A stretch of 44,443 bases of DNA from assembly GCA_900542045.1 (NCBI GenBank), contig UQMI01000027.1, positions 1 through 44,443 on the forward strand, in the 5' to 3' direction. The notes beneath the pieces are model-generated. The model did no database searches. It worked only from the letters and a program-made list of their open reading frames with translations, and was not told the DNA's origin. This DNA is from an uncultured Blautia sp. (GTDB taxonomy: Bacteria; Bacillota; Clostridia; Lachnospirales; Lachnospiraceae). Positions within the stretch are counted from its first letter, which is position 1. Each line of letters starts with the position of its first letter. Positions 7,150 through 16,000 of this stretch are shown in pieces. The position numbers and the translations under genes were made by a program.

Positions 7150-9630
7150 ATGAAGAAACTTCTGAAGAGTATTGATATTGCCCAGATGGAGCAGCATGGA
7201 GAATTTGTGTACCGCATTGAGGGCTGGACTTTTTTCAAGGATCAGAGACCCTTTCACCTGGAACTGCTGGCAGATGGCAAAGTACCGGTGTCCTTTACGA
7301 TTACGGAAAAAACCCGTCCGGATCTGAAAAACGTATTGAAAAGTGTGACGATTCCTGAGAAGCCGGGATATACCATATTCATTCCCCAGATCGATGCGGT
7401 CATCGAAAATTATCAGACCCTGGATCTGTATGTGGTGACCGATGAGGGCAGGGAAAGCCTGTTTCATCGGACTGCAGAAGAGCTGCGCAGAGAATACGAA
7501 TGGGTGACTCTGTTCTACAAGGTGGATACCCTGGATCTGCTGGGAAAGCAGATGGTGATCCAGGGCTGGGTGATCGATCAGTACGAACAGGATTCCATTG
7601 CGGTGACTGATGAGAAGGATCAGCCGGTGGAGTACCGGATCGAGCGGTTCGTGCGTCAGGATGTGAACGAAGGCTGCAAACTGGAAAACAAGGATTACAA
7701 ATGTGCCTTTAACATTGGGATTCAGCGGGCAAAAATCACCGGGGAAGAACTGCATGTGAAGTTTTCCAACAAATATGTGACAAAAGAATTTGTGGTGAAC
7801 ATGAAGCAGTTCGACTATGACCAGTCCAAACGGGGAAGACTGAAGAAGGCTCTTGGAAAAGACAGAAGGCAGTTCAACCGGGACTACATCCGGGAGCATG
7901 GCTGGAAGGGATTTTATTATTATCTGCAGACCCAGATGGATCCCCATTATGCAGATTACAATCTGTGGCTGAAGCGCCACGGCACTTCCCGGAAGGAACT
8001 GAAGCGCCAGAGGGAATACCGGTTCCCCTATGAGCCGCTGATCAGTGTGGCGATCCCGCTGTATAATACGCCCCTGGAATATCTGCGTGAAATCCTGGAT
8101 TCTCTGCTGGGCCAGACCTATTCCCGGCTGGAGATCTGTCTGGCAGACGGGAGCACCAAAGCGGAAGTGGGAGAATTCATTCAGAAAAAATACGCCGGGG
8201 AAGCCCGGATCAAATATAAGAAGCTGGAAGAAAACAGAGGAATTTCCCAGAATACCAACGAGGCTCTGGCCCTGGCTTCCGGAGAGTATATCATGTTGTC
8301 CGATCATGACGATGTGGTGGCGCCGGACGCACTGTTTGAGATTGTAAAAGTATTGAATAAGAACACGGATACGGATATTGTCTACACCGATGAAGATAAG
8401 GTGACCATGGATGGAAAGCAGTATTTTGAACCCAGCTTCAAGCCGGACTTTAATCTGGATCTGCTGCGGAGCAACAATTATATCTGTCATATTTTTGTGG
8501 TGAAAAAAACCATTATGGACGAGATTGGAGGATTCCGGAAGGAATTTGACGGGGCTCAGGATTTTGACCTGATTCTGCGCTGTGTGGAAAAAAGCAAGGT
8601 TATCGCCCATGTGCCCAGGATCCTGTATCACTGGCGGTCCCATCCCAACTCCACGGCGGAGAACCCCGGCAGCAAGATGTATGCCTTTGAAGCGGGACGA
8701 AAAGCCCTTCAGGAACATTATGACCGGCTGGGAATCCCGGCAGAGACGGAACTGACCCAGATCTTCGGCCGATACCGGACCAGGTATCTGGTACAGGGAG
8801 AACCGCTGGTATCGGTGATCATTCCCAATAAGGATCATGTGGACGATCTGGATAAGTGCCTGAAATCTCTGGCGGAAAAAACCAGCTATCGCAACTATGA
8901 GATCCTGGTGGTGGAAAACAACAGTCAGGCGGCAGAAACCTTTACCTATTACCAGCAGATCGAAGAGATGTATCCCAATCTCCGGGTACTGTACTGGCCC
9001 GATGCCTTCAATTATGCGGCCATCAACAATTTTGCGGTAAAAGAGGCCAGAGGAGATTATCTGCTGTTCCTGAACAATGATGTGGAGATCATTTCCCCGG
9101 GCTGGATGGAAGAGATGCTGGGCATCTGTCAGCGGGAGGACGTGGGGATTGTGGGAGCCAAGCTGTATTTCCCGGATAACACTGTGCAGCACGCAGGTGT
9201 GGTCATTGGACTGGGCGGCGTGGCAGGCCATATTTTTACCGGGATTCAGAGAAGAGAGTACGGATATGGCGCCCGCCTGGTAAGCACCCAGGACTACAGC
9301 GCTGTGACAGCGGCCTGTATGATGACGTCCAAAGAGATTTTCCGGGAAGCAGGAGGCTTTGATGAGGGATTCCGTGTGGCCTTCAACGATGTAGACTACT
9401 GCATGAAAGTGCGGGCTCTGGATAAGCTGGTAGTATTTACTCCTTATGCGGAGCTGTATCACTACGAATCCAAGTCCAGAGGAAAGGAAGAGACAGCGGC
9501 TCAGCTGGAGCGTTTCCACGGAGAAATTGACCGTTTCGAGAAGAAATGGCCGGAAATCCTGAGAAATGGAGATCCTTATTACAATAAGAATCTGACCCTG
9601 ACCAGAGGAGACTGCTCCCTGCGGCAGTAG
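7150..9630 (+). CDS. Tandem GT2 glycosyltransferase with N-terminal beta domains (paralog 1)
   Basis: An 826-residue cytoplasmic polymer-building glycosyltransferase. Residues 1-280 are a non-catalytic region with two beta-rich repeats (EGWTFFKD, later IQGWVIDQYE). Catalytic domain A starts at ISVAIPLYNT (about 298), with DHDD near 385 and YTDEDKV near 412. Domain B starts at VSVIIPNKDH (about 555), with VVENNS and LNNDVEI near 640 and FNDVDYCMK late. Two GT-A domains in one chain suggest two linkages or a disaccharide repeat. A TTG at 7138 is in frame, but GGAG sits 6 bases before the ATG at 7150, which was chosen. It starts 12 bases after the previous stop. Donor is unknown; rhamnose is likely from context. 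Confidence 0.85.
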   Translation: MKKLLKSIDIAQMEQHGEFVYRIEGWTFFKDQRPFHLELLADGKVPVSFTITEKTRPDLKNVLKSVTIPEKPGYTIFIPQIDAVIENYQTLDLYVVTDEGRESLFHRTAEELRREYEWVTLFYKVDTLDLLGKQMVIQGWVIDQYEQDSIAVTDEKDQPVEYRIERFVRQDVNEGCKLENKDYKCAFNIGIQRAKITGEELHVKFSNKYVTKEFVVNMKQFDYDQSKRGRLKKALGKDRRQFNRDYIREHGWKGFYYYLQTQMDPHYADYNLWLKRHGTSRKELKRQREYRFPYEPLISVAIPLYNTPLEYLREILDSLLGQTYSRLEICLADGSTKAEVGEFIQKKYAGEARIKYKKLEENRGISQNTNEALALASGEYIMLSDHDDVVAPDALFEIVKVLNKNTDTDIVYTDEDKVTMDGKQYFEPSFKPDFNLDLLRSNNYICHIFVVKKTIMDEIGGFRKEFDGAQDFDLILRCVEKSKVIAHVPRILYHWRSHPNSTAENPGSKMYAFEAGRKALQEHYDRLGIPAETELTQIFGRYRTRYLVQGEPLVSVIIPNKDHVDDLDKCLKSLAEKTSYRNYEILVVENNSQAAETFTYYQQIEEMYPNLRVLYWPDAFNYAAINNFAVKEARGDYLLFLNNDVEIISPGWMEEMLGICQREDVGIVGAKLYFPDNTVQHAGVVIGLGGVAGHIFTGIQRREYGYGARLVSTQDYSAVTAACMMTSKEIFREAGGFDEGFRVAFNDVDYCMKVRALDKLVVFTPYAELYHYESKSRGKEETAAQLERFHGEIDRFEKKWPEILRNGDPYYNKNLTLTRGDCSLRQ

Positions 9631-9722
9631 GGAACAGGAATACATCGGAAAAGTCGGAGACAGAGACGGATCCTCTGCTTCGGTGCAGGAACAGGGTATA
9701 AGAGAACAGAACGGAGGAAGTT

Positions 9723-12167
9723 ATGGAGCGGGAAATCTTTGAAGTAAAAAGAGAGCGCTTTGATCTGACGGACAGGCGCCGGTATCTTCTGCAGGGAGAC
9801 TGGCCAAAAGAGTATGAGGCCCGGGCCTATCTGGACGGTGTCCGGGTGGAAACGGAGATGGAGCCCTGGGAGAACAAGAGCGCCATGGAACGTTTCCGGG
9901 ATCTGGATGCGGATCATGGAGAGCGGATCACCATGTCCGTCTATCTGCCGGAGAATGTGAAAGGCTGTAAGAAGCTGGAGATTTACGGGATAAAAGGAGA
10001 TAAGAAAATTCCCTGGTTTTCCATAAAGGGAGCAGAGCTGGCCAGGAGACAGGGAAAACCCCAGTATTATATTGAAGAAGAAAAGATCAGCTTCCGGGAC
10101 CATTCCTGCCAGATCCGGGGATGGGCGGCGGCAAAAGAGCATGTGGCCATCCGGGTCTTTGATGAGGACAAAAAGCCCATCGAATGCAATATTCAGATGA
10201 CCAACCGCATTGATGTGACAGAGCTGTTCAAGGAATGTGAGATCGAAGCCAAATGCGGGTTCTTTATCGAACTGGCCGGACTGTCCACCAGACGGCTGTA
10301 TCTGGTGTTCAAGGCCGGGGAGACCAAGGCAGTGCATGTGGTGGAACTGCAGCGGGGGAAGGTGCTGCAGAAAAAGGCAGGAGACTACTGGAAAAAGGGA
10401 ATGCGTTATTATTCCAGTCACGGTGTCCGGGCCCTGGTGGGCAAGAGCTTTCACAAGCTGGCGGGTGTGACAAAGCGTCCCGTTACCTATGAGAAATGGC
10501 TGCCCAAACATCTGCCCGATGAGGGAGAACTGCGGGAGCAGAGGAATCATACCTTTGCCTATGCGCCGAAGATCAGTATCGTGGTACCCCTGTACAAGAC
10601 GCCGGTCCAGTATCTGGAGAAAATGATCGCTTCGGTCCAGGCCCAGACCTATGGGAACTGGGAGCTGTGCCTGTCAGACGGCAGCGGAGAGGATTCTCCC
10701 CTGGCGGAAGTGCTGAAGAGCTGGCAGCAGCGGGAGAAGCGGATCCGGGTCATTTCCCATGAAGAGGCACTGCGGATCGCGCCCAACACCAATGCGGCCA
10801 TAGAGGCAGCTACCGGGGAATTTGTGGCGTTTATGGATCACGATGACGAACTGCTTCCCCATGCGCTGTATGAGTGTGTGAAAGTGCTCAATGCCCACCG
10901 GAATGCAGAAGTGATCTACTCTGATGAGGACAAGATGTCCATGGATGGAAATAAATTTTTCCAGCCCCATTTCAAGCCGGACTTTAATATTGACCTGTTA
11001 TGCACGGTGAATTATATCTGCCACCTGCTGGTGGTGAAACGGTCTCTCATCGATCAGGTGGGAATGCTCCGGGAGGAATTTGACGGAGCCCAGGACTATG
11101 ATTTTGTGCTCCGGTGCGTGGAGGCCACCAAAGCCATTTACCATGTACCCAAGATCCTCTATCACTGGAGAAGCCATGAGGATTCCACTTCGGAAAATCC
11201 GGAGAGCAAGCTGTATGCCTTCGAGGCAGGCAAACGGGCGGTCCAGGCCCATTTCGACCGCATCGGCGTAAAGGCAAAGGTCTGCAAAGGCGAGTACCTG
11301 GGACTTTACCGGACCCGGTATCTGCGGGATCATGATCCCCTGGTATCCATTATCATTCCCAATAAGGATCATGTGGAGGACCTGAAGCGGTGCATTGGTT
11401 CCATAGAAGAGAAGTCCACTTATAAGAATCTGGAATATATCATTGTGGAAAATAACAGTACGGAAGATGCCACCTTTGCTTACTATAAAGAACTGGAGGT
11501 GGCCAATCCCAAAGTTCATGTGGTATACTGGAAAGATGAGTTTAATTATTCTGCCATCAATAACTTCGGCGTTTCCTTTGCAAAAGGAGAGTATCTGCTG
11601 CTTCTGAACAACGATACGGAAATCATCAACGATGACTGTATTGAAGAACTGCTGGGCTACTGCATGCGCCCGGATGTGGGAATTGTGGGAGCCAGACTGT
11701 ATTACGAAGACGATACTATCCAGCATGCGGGCTGCGTCATCGGGTTCGGCGGCATAGCCGGACACTGCTTTGTGCAGCAGCCCAGAGGCTATACCGGATA
11801 CTGTCACAGGATCATCTGCGCCCAGAATTACAGCGCCGTGACGGCGGCCTGTATGATGGTGGACCGGAAGGCTTTCGAGGCGGTGAACGGACTGTCAGAA
11901 GAGCTGAAGGTGGCGTTTAATGATATTGATTTCTGTCTCCGGGTACAGGAGGCAGGTTATCTGGTGGTATACAATCCCTATGCGGAGCTGTACCACTATG
12001 AATCCAAATCACGGGGACTGGAGGACACACCGGAAAAGGTGGCCCGGTTCCAGGGAGAGATCAAGACCTTTGAGGAACGCTGGCCGGAAATTCTCAGAAA
12101 CGGGGATCCTTATTATAATCCTAATCTGACTCTGGAAAGCCAGGATTTCTCATTGCGGAGGATATAA
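9723..12167 (+). CDS. Tandem GT2 glycosyltransferase with N-terminal beta domains (paralog 2)
   Basis: An 814-residue paralog of the preceding gene with the same order. The N-terminal beta-rich region (1-270) includes CQIRGWAAAKEHVAIRVFD. GT2 domain A begins at KISIVVPLYKTP (about 281), with DHDDEL and YSDEDKM. GT2 domain B begins at VSIIIPNKDH (about 541), with IIVENNS, LNNDTEI and FNDIDFCLR. It ends with the paralog-typical WPEILRNGDPYYN and a short tail. GGAGG lies 4-8 bases before the ATG. The N-terminus differs strongly from paralog 1, while the catalytic halves remain close, which suggests divergence in acceptor binding. It probably acts in the same glycan assembly; linkage and donor cannot be read from sequence. 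Confidence 0.85.
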   Translation: MEREIFEVKRERFDLTDRRRYLLQGDWPKEYEARAYLDGVRVETEMEPWENKSAMERFRDLDADHGERITMSVYLPENVKGCKKLEIYGIKGDKKIPWFSIKGAELARRQGKPQYYIEEEKISFRDHSCQIRGWAAAKEHVAIRVFDEDKKPIECNIQMTNRIDVTELFKECEIEAKCGFFIELAGLSTRRLYLVFKAGETKAVHVVELQRGKVLQKKAGDYWKKGMRYYSSHGVRALVGKSFHKLAGVTKRPVTYEKWLPKHLPDEGELREQRNHTFAYAPKISIVVPLYKTPVQYLEKMIASVQAQTYGNWELCLSDGSGEDSPLAEVLKSWQQREKRIRVISHEEALRIAPNTNAAIEAATGEFVAFMDHDDELLPHALYECVKVLNAHRNAEVIYSDEDKMSMDGNKFFQPHFKPDFNIDLLCTVNYICHLLVVKRSLIDQVGMLREEFDGAQDYDFVLRCVEATKAIYHVPKILYHWRSHEDSTSENPESKLYAFEAGKRAVQAHFDRIGVKAKVCKGEYLGLYRTRYLRDHDPLVSIIIPNKDHVEDLKRCIGSIEEKSTYKNLEYIIVENNSTEDATFAYYKELEVANPKVHVVYWKDEFNYSAINNFGVSFAKGEYLLLLNNDTEIINDDCIEELLGYCMRPDVGIVGARLYYEDDTIQHAGCVIGFGGIAGHCFVQQPRGYTGYCHRIICAQNYSAVTAACMMVDRKAFEAVNGLSEELKVAFNDIDFCLRVQEAGYLVVYNPYAELYHYESKSRGLEDTPEKVARFQGEIKTFEERWPEILRNGDPYYNPNLTLESQDFSLRRI

Positions 12168-12170
12168 ATA

Positions 12171-12290
12171 GTGCATCAGAAGGAGGAAACGCACAAGGCG
12201 TACCATGATTGACGCAGCAGGTGCGTCAGAAGGAGGAAATGCACAAGGCATACCATGATTGACGCAGCAAGTGCGTCAGAAGGAGGAAAA
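12171..12290 (+). repeat. Leader repeat, amplified as 50-bp tandem units before rmlD
   Basis: Two full units (12171-12220 and 12221-12270) and a 20-base partial unit (12271-12290) repeat with a period of exactly 50. The units differ at only a few positions, such as GTGCATCAG versus GTGCGTCAG. Each junction creates the palindrome TGACGCA-N5-TGCGTCA (12210-12228, 12260-12278), and each unit carries AGAAGGAGGAAA. Each full unit also holds ACCATGATTGACGCAGCA, so small frames open at 12204 (17 codons, stop 12255-12257) and 12254, overlapping as ATGA. The last ribosome site serves rmlD. Confidence 0.8.
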
Positions 12291-12291
12291 T

Positions 12292-13146
12292 ATGCGGGTA
12301 TTTGTAACAGGTGTGAAAGGCCAGCTGGGCCATGATGTAATGAATGAACTGGCCAAGAGAGGCCATGAAGGAATCGGCGTGGATGTGGAAGAAATGGACA
12401 TCACCGATGAAAATGCAGTAGACCAGGTGATTAAGAAAGCGTCGCCCGATGCGGTGATCCACTGTGCAGCGTGGACAGCGGTGGATGCGGCAGAAGACAA
12501 TGTGGAAACCTGCCGGAAGGTAAACGCCACGGGAACCGGCTACATTGCCAGAGTCTGCAGCGAACTGGATATCCCCATGCTGTATCTGAGCACAGACTAT
12601 GTGTTTGACGGCGAGGGAACCCGTCCCTGGGAGCCGGATGATCCTGTGACCAAACCGTTGAATGTATATGGACAGATGAAGTACGAAGGCGAGCAGCTGG
12701 TGGAAAAATATTTGAAAAAGTTCTTTATCGTGCGTATCGCCTGGGTATTTGGCGTCAACGGAAATAACTTTATCAAGACCATGCTCCGTCTGGGCAGGGA
12801 AAGAGGAGCTGTCAGTGTGGTAAACGATCAGATTGGCTCCCCCACATATACCTATGATCTGGCCAGATTGCTGGTAGACATGATCGAGACAGACAAATAC
12901 GGACGTTATCATGCCACCAACGAAGGGCTGTGCTCCTGGTATGAATTTGCTGTGGAAATCTTCCGCCAGGCAGGCATGGATGTGAAAGTGACTCCGGTGG
13001 ACAGCACCCAGTTTCCGGCCAAGGCCAAAAGGCCTCACAACAGCCGTATGAGTAAAGATAAGCTGGAGGCCAATGGCTTTCAGAGACTGCCCTCCTGGCA
13101 GGATGCGTTGGGCCGTTATCTGCAAGAACTGGAAAAACAGGGTTAA
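12292..13146 (+). CDS. rmlD: dTDP-4-dehydrorhamnose reductase (RmlD)
   Basis: NAD(P)H-dependent reduction of dTDP-4-keto-rhamnose to dTDP-L-rhamnose, the last step of the pathway. The 284-residue length is typical. It begins with the Rossmann motif TGVKGQLG (6-13), then has DVEEMDITDENAV, DAVIHCAAWTAVDAAE, LSTDYVFDG and the catalytic Tyr126/Lys130 in YGQMKYEGE. VRIAWVFG and the short-chain reductase C-terminal substrate region follow. The ATG at 12292 follows AAGGAGGAAAAT from the tandem leader repeat. It confirms that the cluster makes rhamnose, although RmlB must be supplied from elsewhere. Confidence 0.96.
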   Translation: MRVFVTGVKGQLGHDVMNELAKRGHEGIGVDVEEMDITDENAVDQVIKKASPDAVIHCAAWTAVDAAEDNVETCRKVNATGTGYIARVCSELDIPMLYLSTDYVFDGEGTRPWEPDDPVTKPLNVYGQMKYEGEQLVEKYLKKFFIVRIAWVFGVNGNNFIKTMLRLGRERGAVSVVNDQIGSPTYTYDLARLLVDMIETDKYGRYHATNEGLCSWYEFAVEIFRQAGMDVKVTPVDSTQFPAKAKRPHNSRMSKDKLEANGFQRLPSWQDALGRYLQELEKQG

Positions 13147-13173
13147 TATCACAAGATACATCAGATAAAGGGA

Positions 13174-13238
13174 AAGTTTGGAAGGAAGCTTCTGAATCTG
13201 CCTTGATGACGCGGAAAGTGCGTCAGAAAGAGGAGAAT
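13174..13238 (+). repeat. Dispersed leader repeat, copy 3 (before the GT-C-like gene)
   Basis: TTTGGAAGGAAGCTTCTGAA (from about 13177) is a decayed version of the first hairpin. AATCTGCCTTGA follows, then TGACGC (13207-13212), GGAAAGT and GCGTCA (13220-13225), then AGAAAGAGGAGAAT before the ATG at 13239. Spacing from the palindrome to the ATG equals copies 1 and 2. Compared with copy 1 the palindrome has changed on both sides of the loop while still pairing. Confidence 0.7.
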
Positions 13239-14669
13239 ATGAAACAAAAAGAAAAGACGCGGTATCTGGAATGGGGATTTGTGGCGGCAATCCTTGTGTT
13301 TACCTTTCTGTGGGCGGCAGTACAGCCTTTTAATGCATCACCGGATGAGGAAATGCGTTACGACATTGTAGAGTATTTGTGTAAGTATGGCCGTCTGCCC
13401 CACGGGGGAGACCCGGAAATCCGCAATGAAATTTGGGGAATATCTTATGCTTTTAATCCGATCCTGTCTTATATGATATCGGCGGTCTTTGTGAAGATCG
13501 CCGGTATTTTCACCACAGATGGACAAATACTGATCGTGGCGGCCAGAATGACCAATGTGCTTTTTACCGCCGGAACAGCCTGGCTGACATTGAAGATCGG
13601 AAAACGGCTGTTTCCCAGGCAGGATACCCGGTGGCTTTTTGTGGTTCTGGTCACCAGTCTGCCGGGATTTCTGTTTGTGGGATCTTATGTCAATAATGAT
13701 GCCATGGCATTGTTTTCCACTGCCTGGATTTGTTATGCCTGGGTTCGGTATCTGGATGAGGGATGGAGTATCCGCAACTGTATCTGGCTGGGGGCTGGGC
13801 TGGCAGTCTGTTTTCTTTCATATTATAATGCCTATGGCTGGATTCTGGTGAGTTTTCTGTTTTTTACGTTTACGGCATTGTTCTGCGAAGAAAAATCCTG
13901 GAACTTCCAATTCTGGCTGAAACGGGGCATTCTGGTTGCAGCAGTGGCTGTTCTGCTGGCCGGTTGGTGGTTTGTGCGCAATGCTATTCTCTATGACGGA
14001 GATATTCTGGGAATGAAGACTTCTTCCGAGTATGCCCAGAGGTATGCGCAGGAGGGATTTAAGCCCTCTGAACGGATGACGCCCAAGCGGCAGGGTATGA
14101 GTATCTGGAATATGATCTGGCTGCAGCCGGGAACCTGGAATCATAACTGGCTGCTCACGGTTCTGGTGAGTTTTGTGGGGACCTTTGGCTATATGACTGT
14201 ATTTATGCCCTATACCCTCAGTAAACTTTACTGGCTGATCTATCTTGTGGGAGGTGCGGGGATTCTGCTGACGCTTCGGATGTTCGGCTTTCGGAAGTTT
14301 CACACATGGAACTGCACCACCATGACCGGCAGCGGACCGGTTCGGTGGAAGGCAGTGGGAAAAACGCTGGAATGGGACAAAGAGAGGATTTTTCACTGGG
14401 CCATGCTGGCAGCAGCGGTGATCCCGCCGATACTGCTTCTGCAGTATTCCTGGGCCAGTGACTTTCAGGCACAGGGCCGGTATCTGCTGCCCATGCTGCT
14501 GCCCATGATGTTTTTTGTGGTAAGAGGATATGAAAACCTGTTGGAACGTCTGGTAAAAAATGAAAAGATACGAAAATTGCTGTGTCTGGTCATCTGTGTC
14601 CTGCTGGTGGGAATGACCGTATACACGTTCGTTTTTGTGTTTTATCCGTCCTGCAAGCTACTCAGATAA
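13239..14669 (+). CDS. Polytopic membrane protein, GT-C/DUF2142-like glycosyltransferase
   Basis: A 476-residue membrane protein with roughly ten or more hydrophobic segments, starting near residue 11. The first extracytoplasmic loop carries PFNASPDEEMRYD (about 29-41), the acidic loop expected of GT-C or DUF2142-type enzymes that use polyprenyl-phosphate sugars. Near the end, FQAQGRYLLPMLLPMMFF is another feature of that group. It could modify the polysaccharide outside the membrane, for example by adding a side-chain sugar, but the substrate is unknown. The ATG at 13239 follows AGAGGAG; an in-frame TTG at 13203 lies inside the leader repeat and was rejected. The gene ends inside a strong terminator stem and is the last of this plus-strand run. 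Confidence 0.7.
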   Translation: MKQKEKTRYLEWGFVAAILVFTFLWAAVQPFNASPDEEMRYDIVEYLCKYGRLPHGGDPEIRNEIWGISYAFNPILSYMISAVFVKIAGIFTTDGQILIVAARMTNVLFTAGTAWLTLKIGKRLFPRQDTRWLFVVLVTSLPGFLFVGSYVNNDAMALFSTAWICYAWVRYLDEGWSIRNCIWLGAGLAVCFLSYYNAYGWILVSFLFFTFTALFCEEKSWNFQFWLKRGILVAAVAVLLAGWWFVRNAILYDGDILGMKTSSEYAQRYAQEGFKPSERMTPKRQGMSIWNMIWLQPGTWNHNWLLTVLVSFVGTFGYMTVFMPYTLSKLYWLIYLVGGAGILLTLRMFGFRKFHTWNCTTMTGSGPVRWKAVGKTLEWDKERIFHWAMLAAAVIPPILLLQYSWASDFQAQGRYLLPMLLPMMFFVVRGYENLLERLVKNEKIRKLLCLVICVLLVGMTVYTFVFVFYPSCKLLR

Positions 14670-14719
14670 AAAAGTATCGGTGTTCCGAATCTTTGTACCC
14701 GGAACACCGATACTTTTTT
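14668..14719. terminator. Bidirectional intrinsic terminator between convergent genes
   Basis: A perfect 19-base stem: AAAAAAGTATCGGTGTTCC (14668-14686) with GGAACACCGATACTTTTTT (14701-14719) and a 14-base loop. It has A- and T-runs on either side, so it can stop both the plus-strand GT-C gene and the minus-strand carboxypeptidase operon. Confidence 0.92.
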
Positions 14720-14740
14720 GCAGTAACGGAGTGTCAGCGC

Positions 14741-15988
14741 TTATCGTTTCTTTCTGGTGCTTACCCGTACAATGATCAGAACCAGTCCCAGAAGGATCAG
14801 CAGAATAAGTACTCCAATGATTATGTAGGGAATCATGGAACGGGAGGAATCGTCCAGCTGCTGGGCAGCGTCCTGTTCTTCTGCTTCATCTGCAGGAATC
14901 GGTGTCTGGGTTACTGTCTGTTCATTGCGGACCAGAAGAGCCGTGCCCACATAGGTGTCCTGACCAAAGCGGTAGGTACGACGGATGTTGTCACCTTCAT
15001 CTTCTGACTCAAAAGTGAGGTCTTCCAGGGAAGTACCTGCAGGAACCAGAAGGGTGCCGTCTTCGATCAGAAGATCATCTCCTGCAGCGGGAATCTTTTC
15101 AAAGTTTTCGAAGCCGTAATTGAACAGATTGGTAGTATCATTGATCACACCGCCGATATCAGAACCCAGGGTGACAGCAATATAGGTGCAATCATTTCTG
15201 GAGGCGGCAGTTACCAGCGTGTTCTGAGACATGTCCGTGTAGCCGGTTTTGCCAACCAGGACACCTTCATAGTGATACTGTCCCGGCTGGATCAGAGGAT
15301 GATGATTGGTAAGGGTACGCGGAGATGGATTCAGATTGGTAGCCGGAAGTTCATATTGGTACGTGCCGCTGATAGCAACAAAAGTTTCATTTTCCAGGCA
15401 AGCCTGCAGGATGAGTGCCAGATCATAGGCAGTAGTATAATGGTTTTCATCGGGCAGACCGGAGGCATTATTAAAATGGGTTCCGGTACAGCCCAGGTCT
15501 TCTGCCTTCTGATTCATCATAGCGACAAAATTTTCCACCGTGCCACCGATGTGCTCGGCCAGCTGTGTGGCCACTTCGTTGGCAGATTCCAGGAGCAGAG
15601 CATAGAGGCACTGCTCCACGGTCAGGACTTCGCCTACCTGCATGCCGATATTGGTGTTGTTTCCGTAGATCTCATTGATGCCGGTCTGGGTAAATGTAAC
15701 CTGGTCGGTGAGATTACAGTTCTCAATGGTAAGAAGCGCCGTCATGATCTTGGTGGTGCTGGCGGGATAGCGCTGCTCATTCATTTTCTTATTGTAGACA
15801 ACGATGCCGGTTTCTGCTTCCATCAGTACGGCGCTGAGAGAATTGGTCTTGGGACCTTTGGGCCAGCCGTCAATAAAATCTGTGCCGCCGGGAAGGCGCT
15901 TGATGGCTGCTGCCTGTACCGGTGCAGTCAGGAGAACGACCAGGCAAAGCAGGACAGAAAGGACAGCGTAAAATCTTTTCTTTTTCAT
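14741..15988 (-). CDS. dacA: D-alanyl-D-alanine carboxypeptidase (DacA/PBP5-like), copy 1
   Basis: Serine-type carboxypeptidase trimming peptidoglycan stem peptides outside the cell. The 415 residues have a signal peptide (MKKKRFYAVLSVLLCLVVLL, cleavage near QAAA). They carry all three active-site motifs: STTK (77-80), SAN (135-137) and KTG (247-249). A C-terminal membrane anchor follows (about 385-408, IIIGVLILLILLGLVLII) with a basic RKKR tail. GCTxTxFxNxxGLPDE is the usual S11-family segment. AAGGAGG precedes the ATG and overlaps the stop region of the upstream minus-strand paralog, so the pair is one operon. It points against the surrounding polysaccharide genes. Confidence 0.93.
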   Translation of the reverse strand: MKKKRFYAVLSVLLCLVVLLTAPVQAAAIKRLPGGTDFIDGWPKGPKTNSLSAVLMEAETGIVVYNKKMNEQRYPASTTKIMTALLTIENCNLTDQVTFTQTGINEIYGNNTNIGMQVGEVLTVEQCLYALLLESANEVATQLAEHIGGTVENFVAMMNQKAEDLGCTGTHFNNASGLPDENHYTTAYDLALILQACLENETFVAISGTYQYELPATNLNPSPRTLTNHHPLIQPGQYHYEGVLVGKTGYTDMSQNTLVTAASRNDCTYIAVTLGSDIGGVINDTTNLFNYGFENFEKIPAAGDDLLIEDGTLLVPAGTSLEDLTFESEDEGDNIRRTYRFGQDTYVGTALLVRNEQTVTQTPIPADEAEEQDAAQQLDDSSRSMIPYIIIGVLILLILLGLVLIIVRVSTRKKR

Positions 15989-16000
15989 GACAGAACCTCC

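Noticed and set aside
5533..9645. A very long open frame (1370 codons) on the minus strand.
   Set aside because: It is antisense to the methyltransferase/kinase and GT2 genes, whose motifs are unmistakable. Its translation (rich in His, Ile, Leu and Gln) has no family feature and it is the mirror of the real genes' codon bias.
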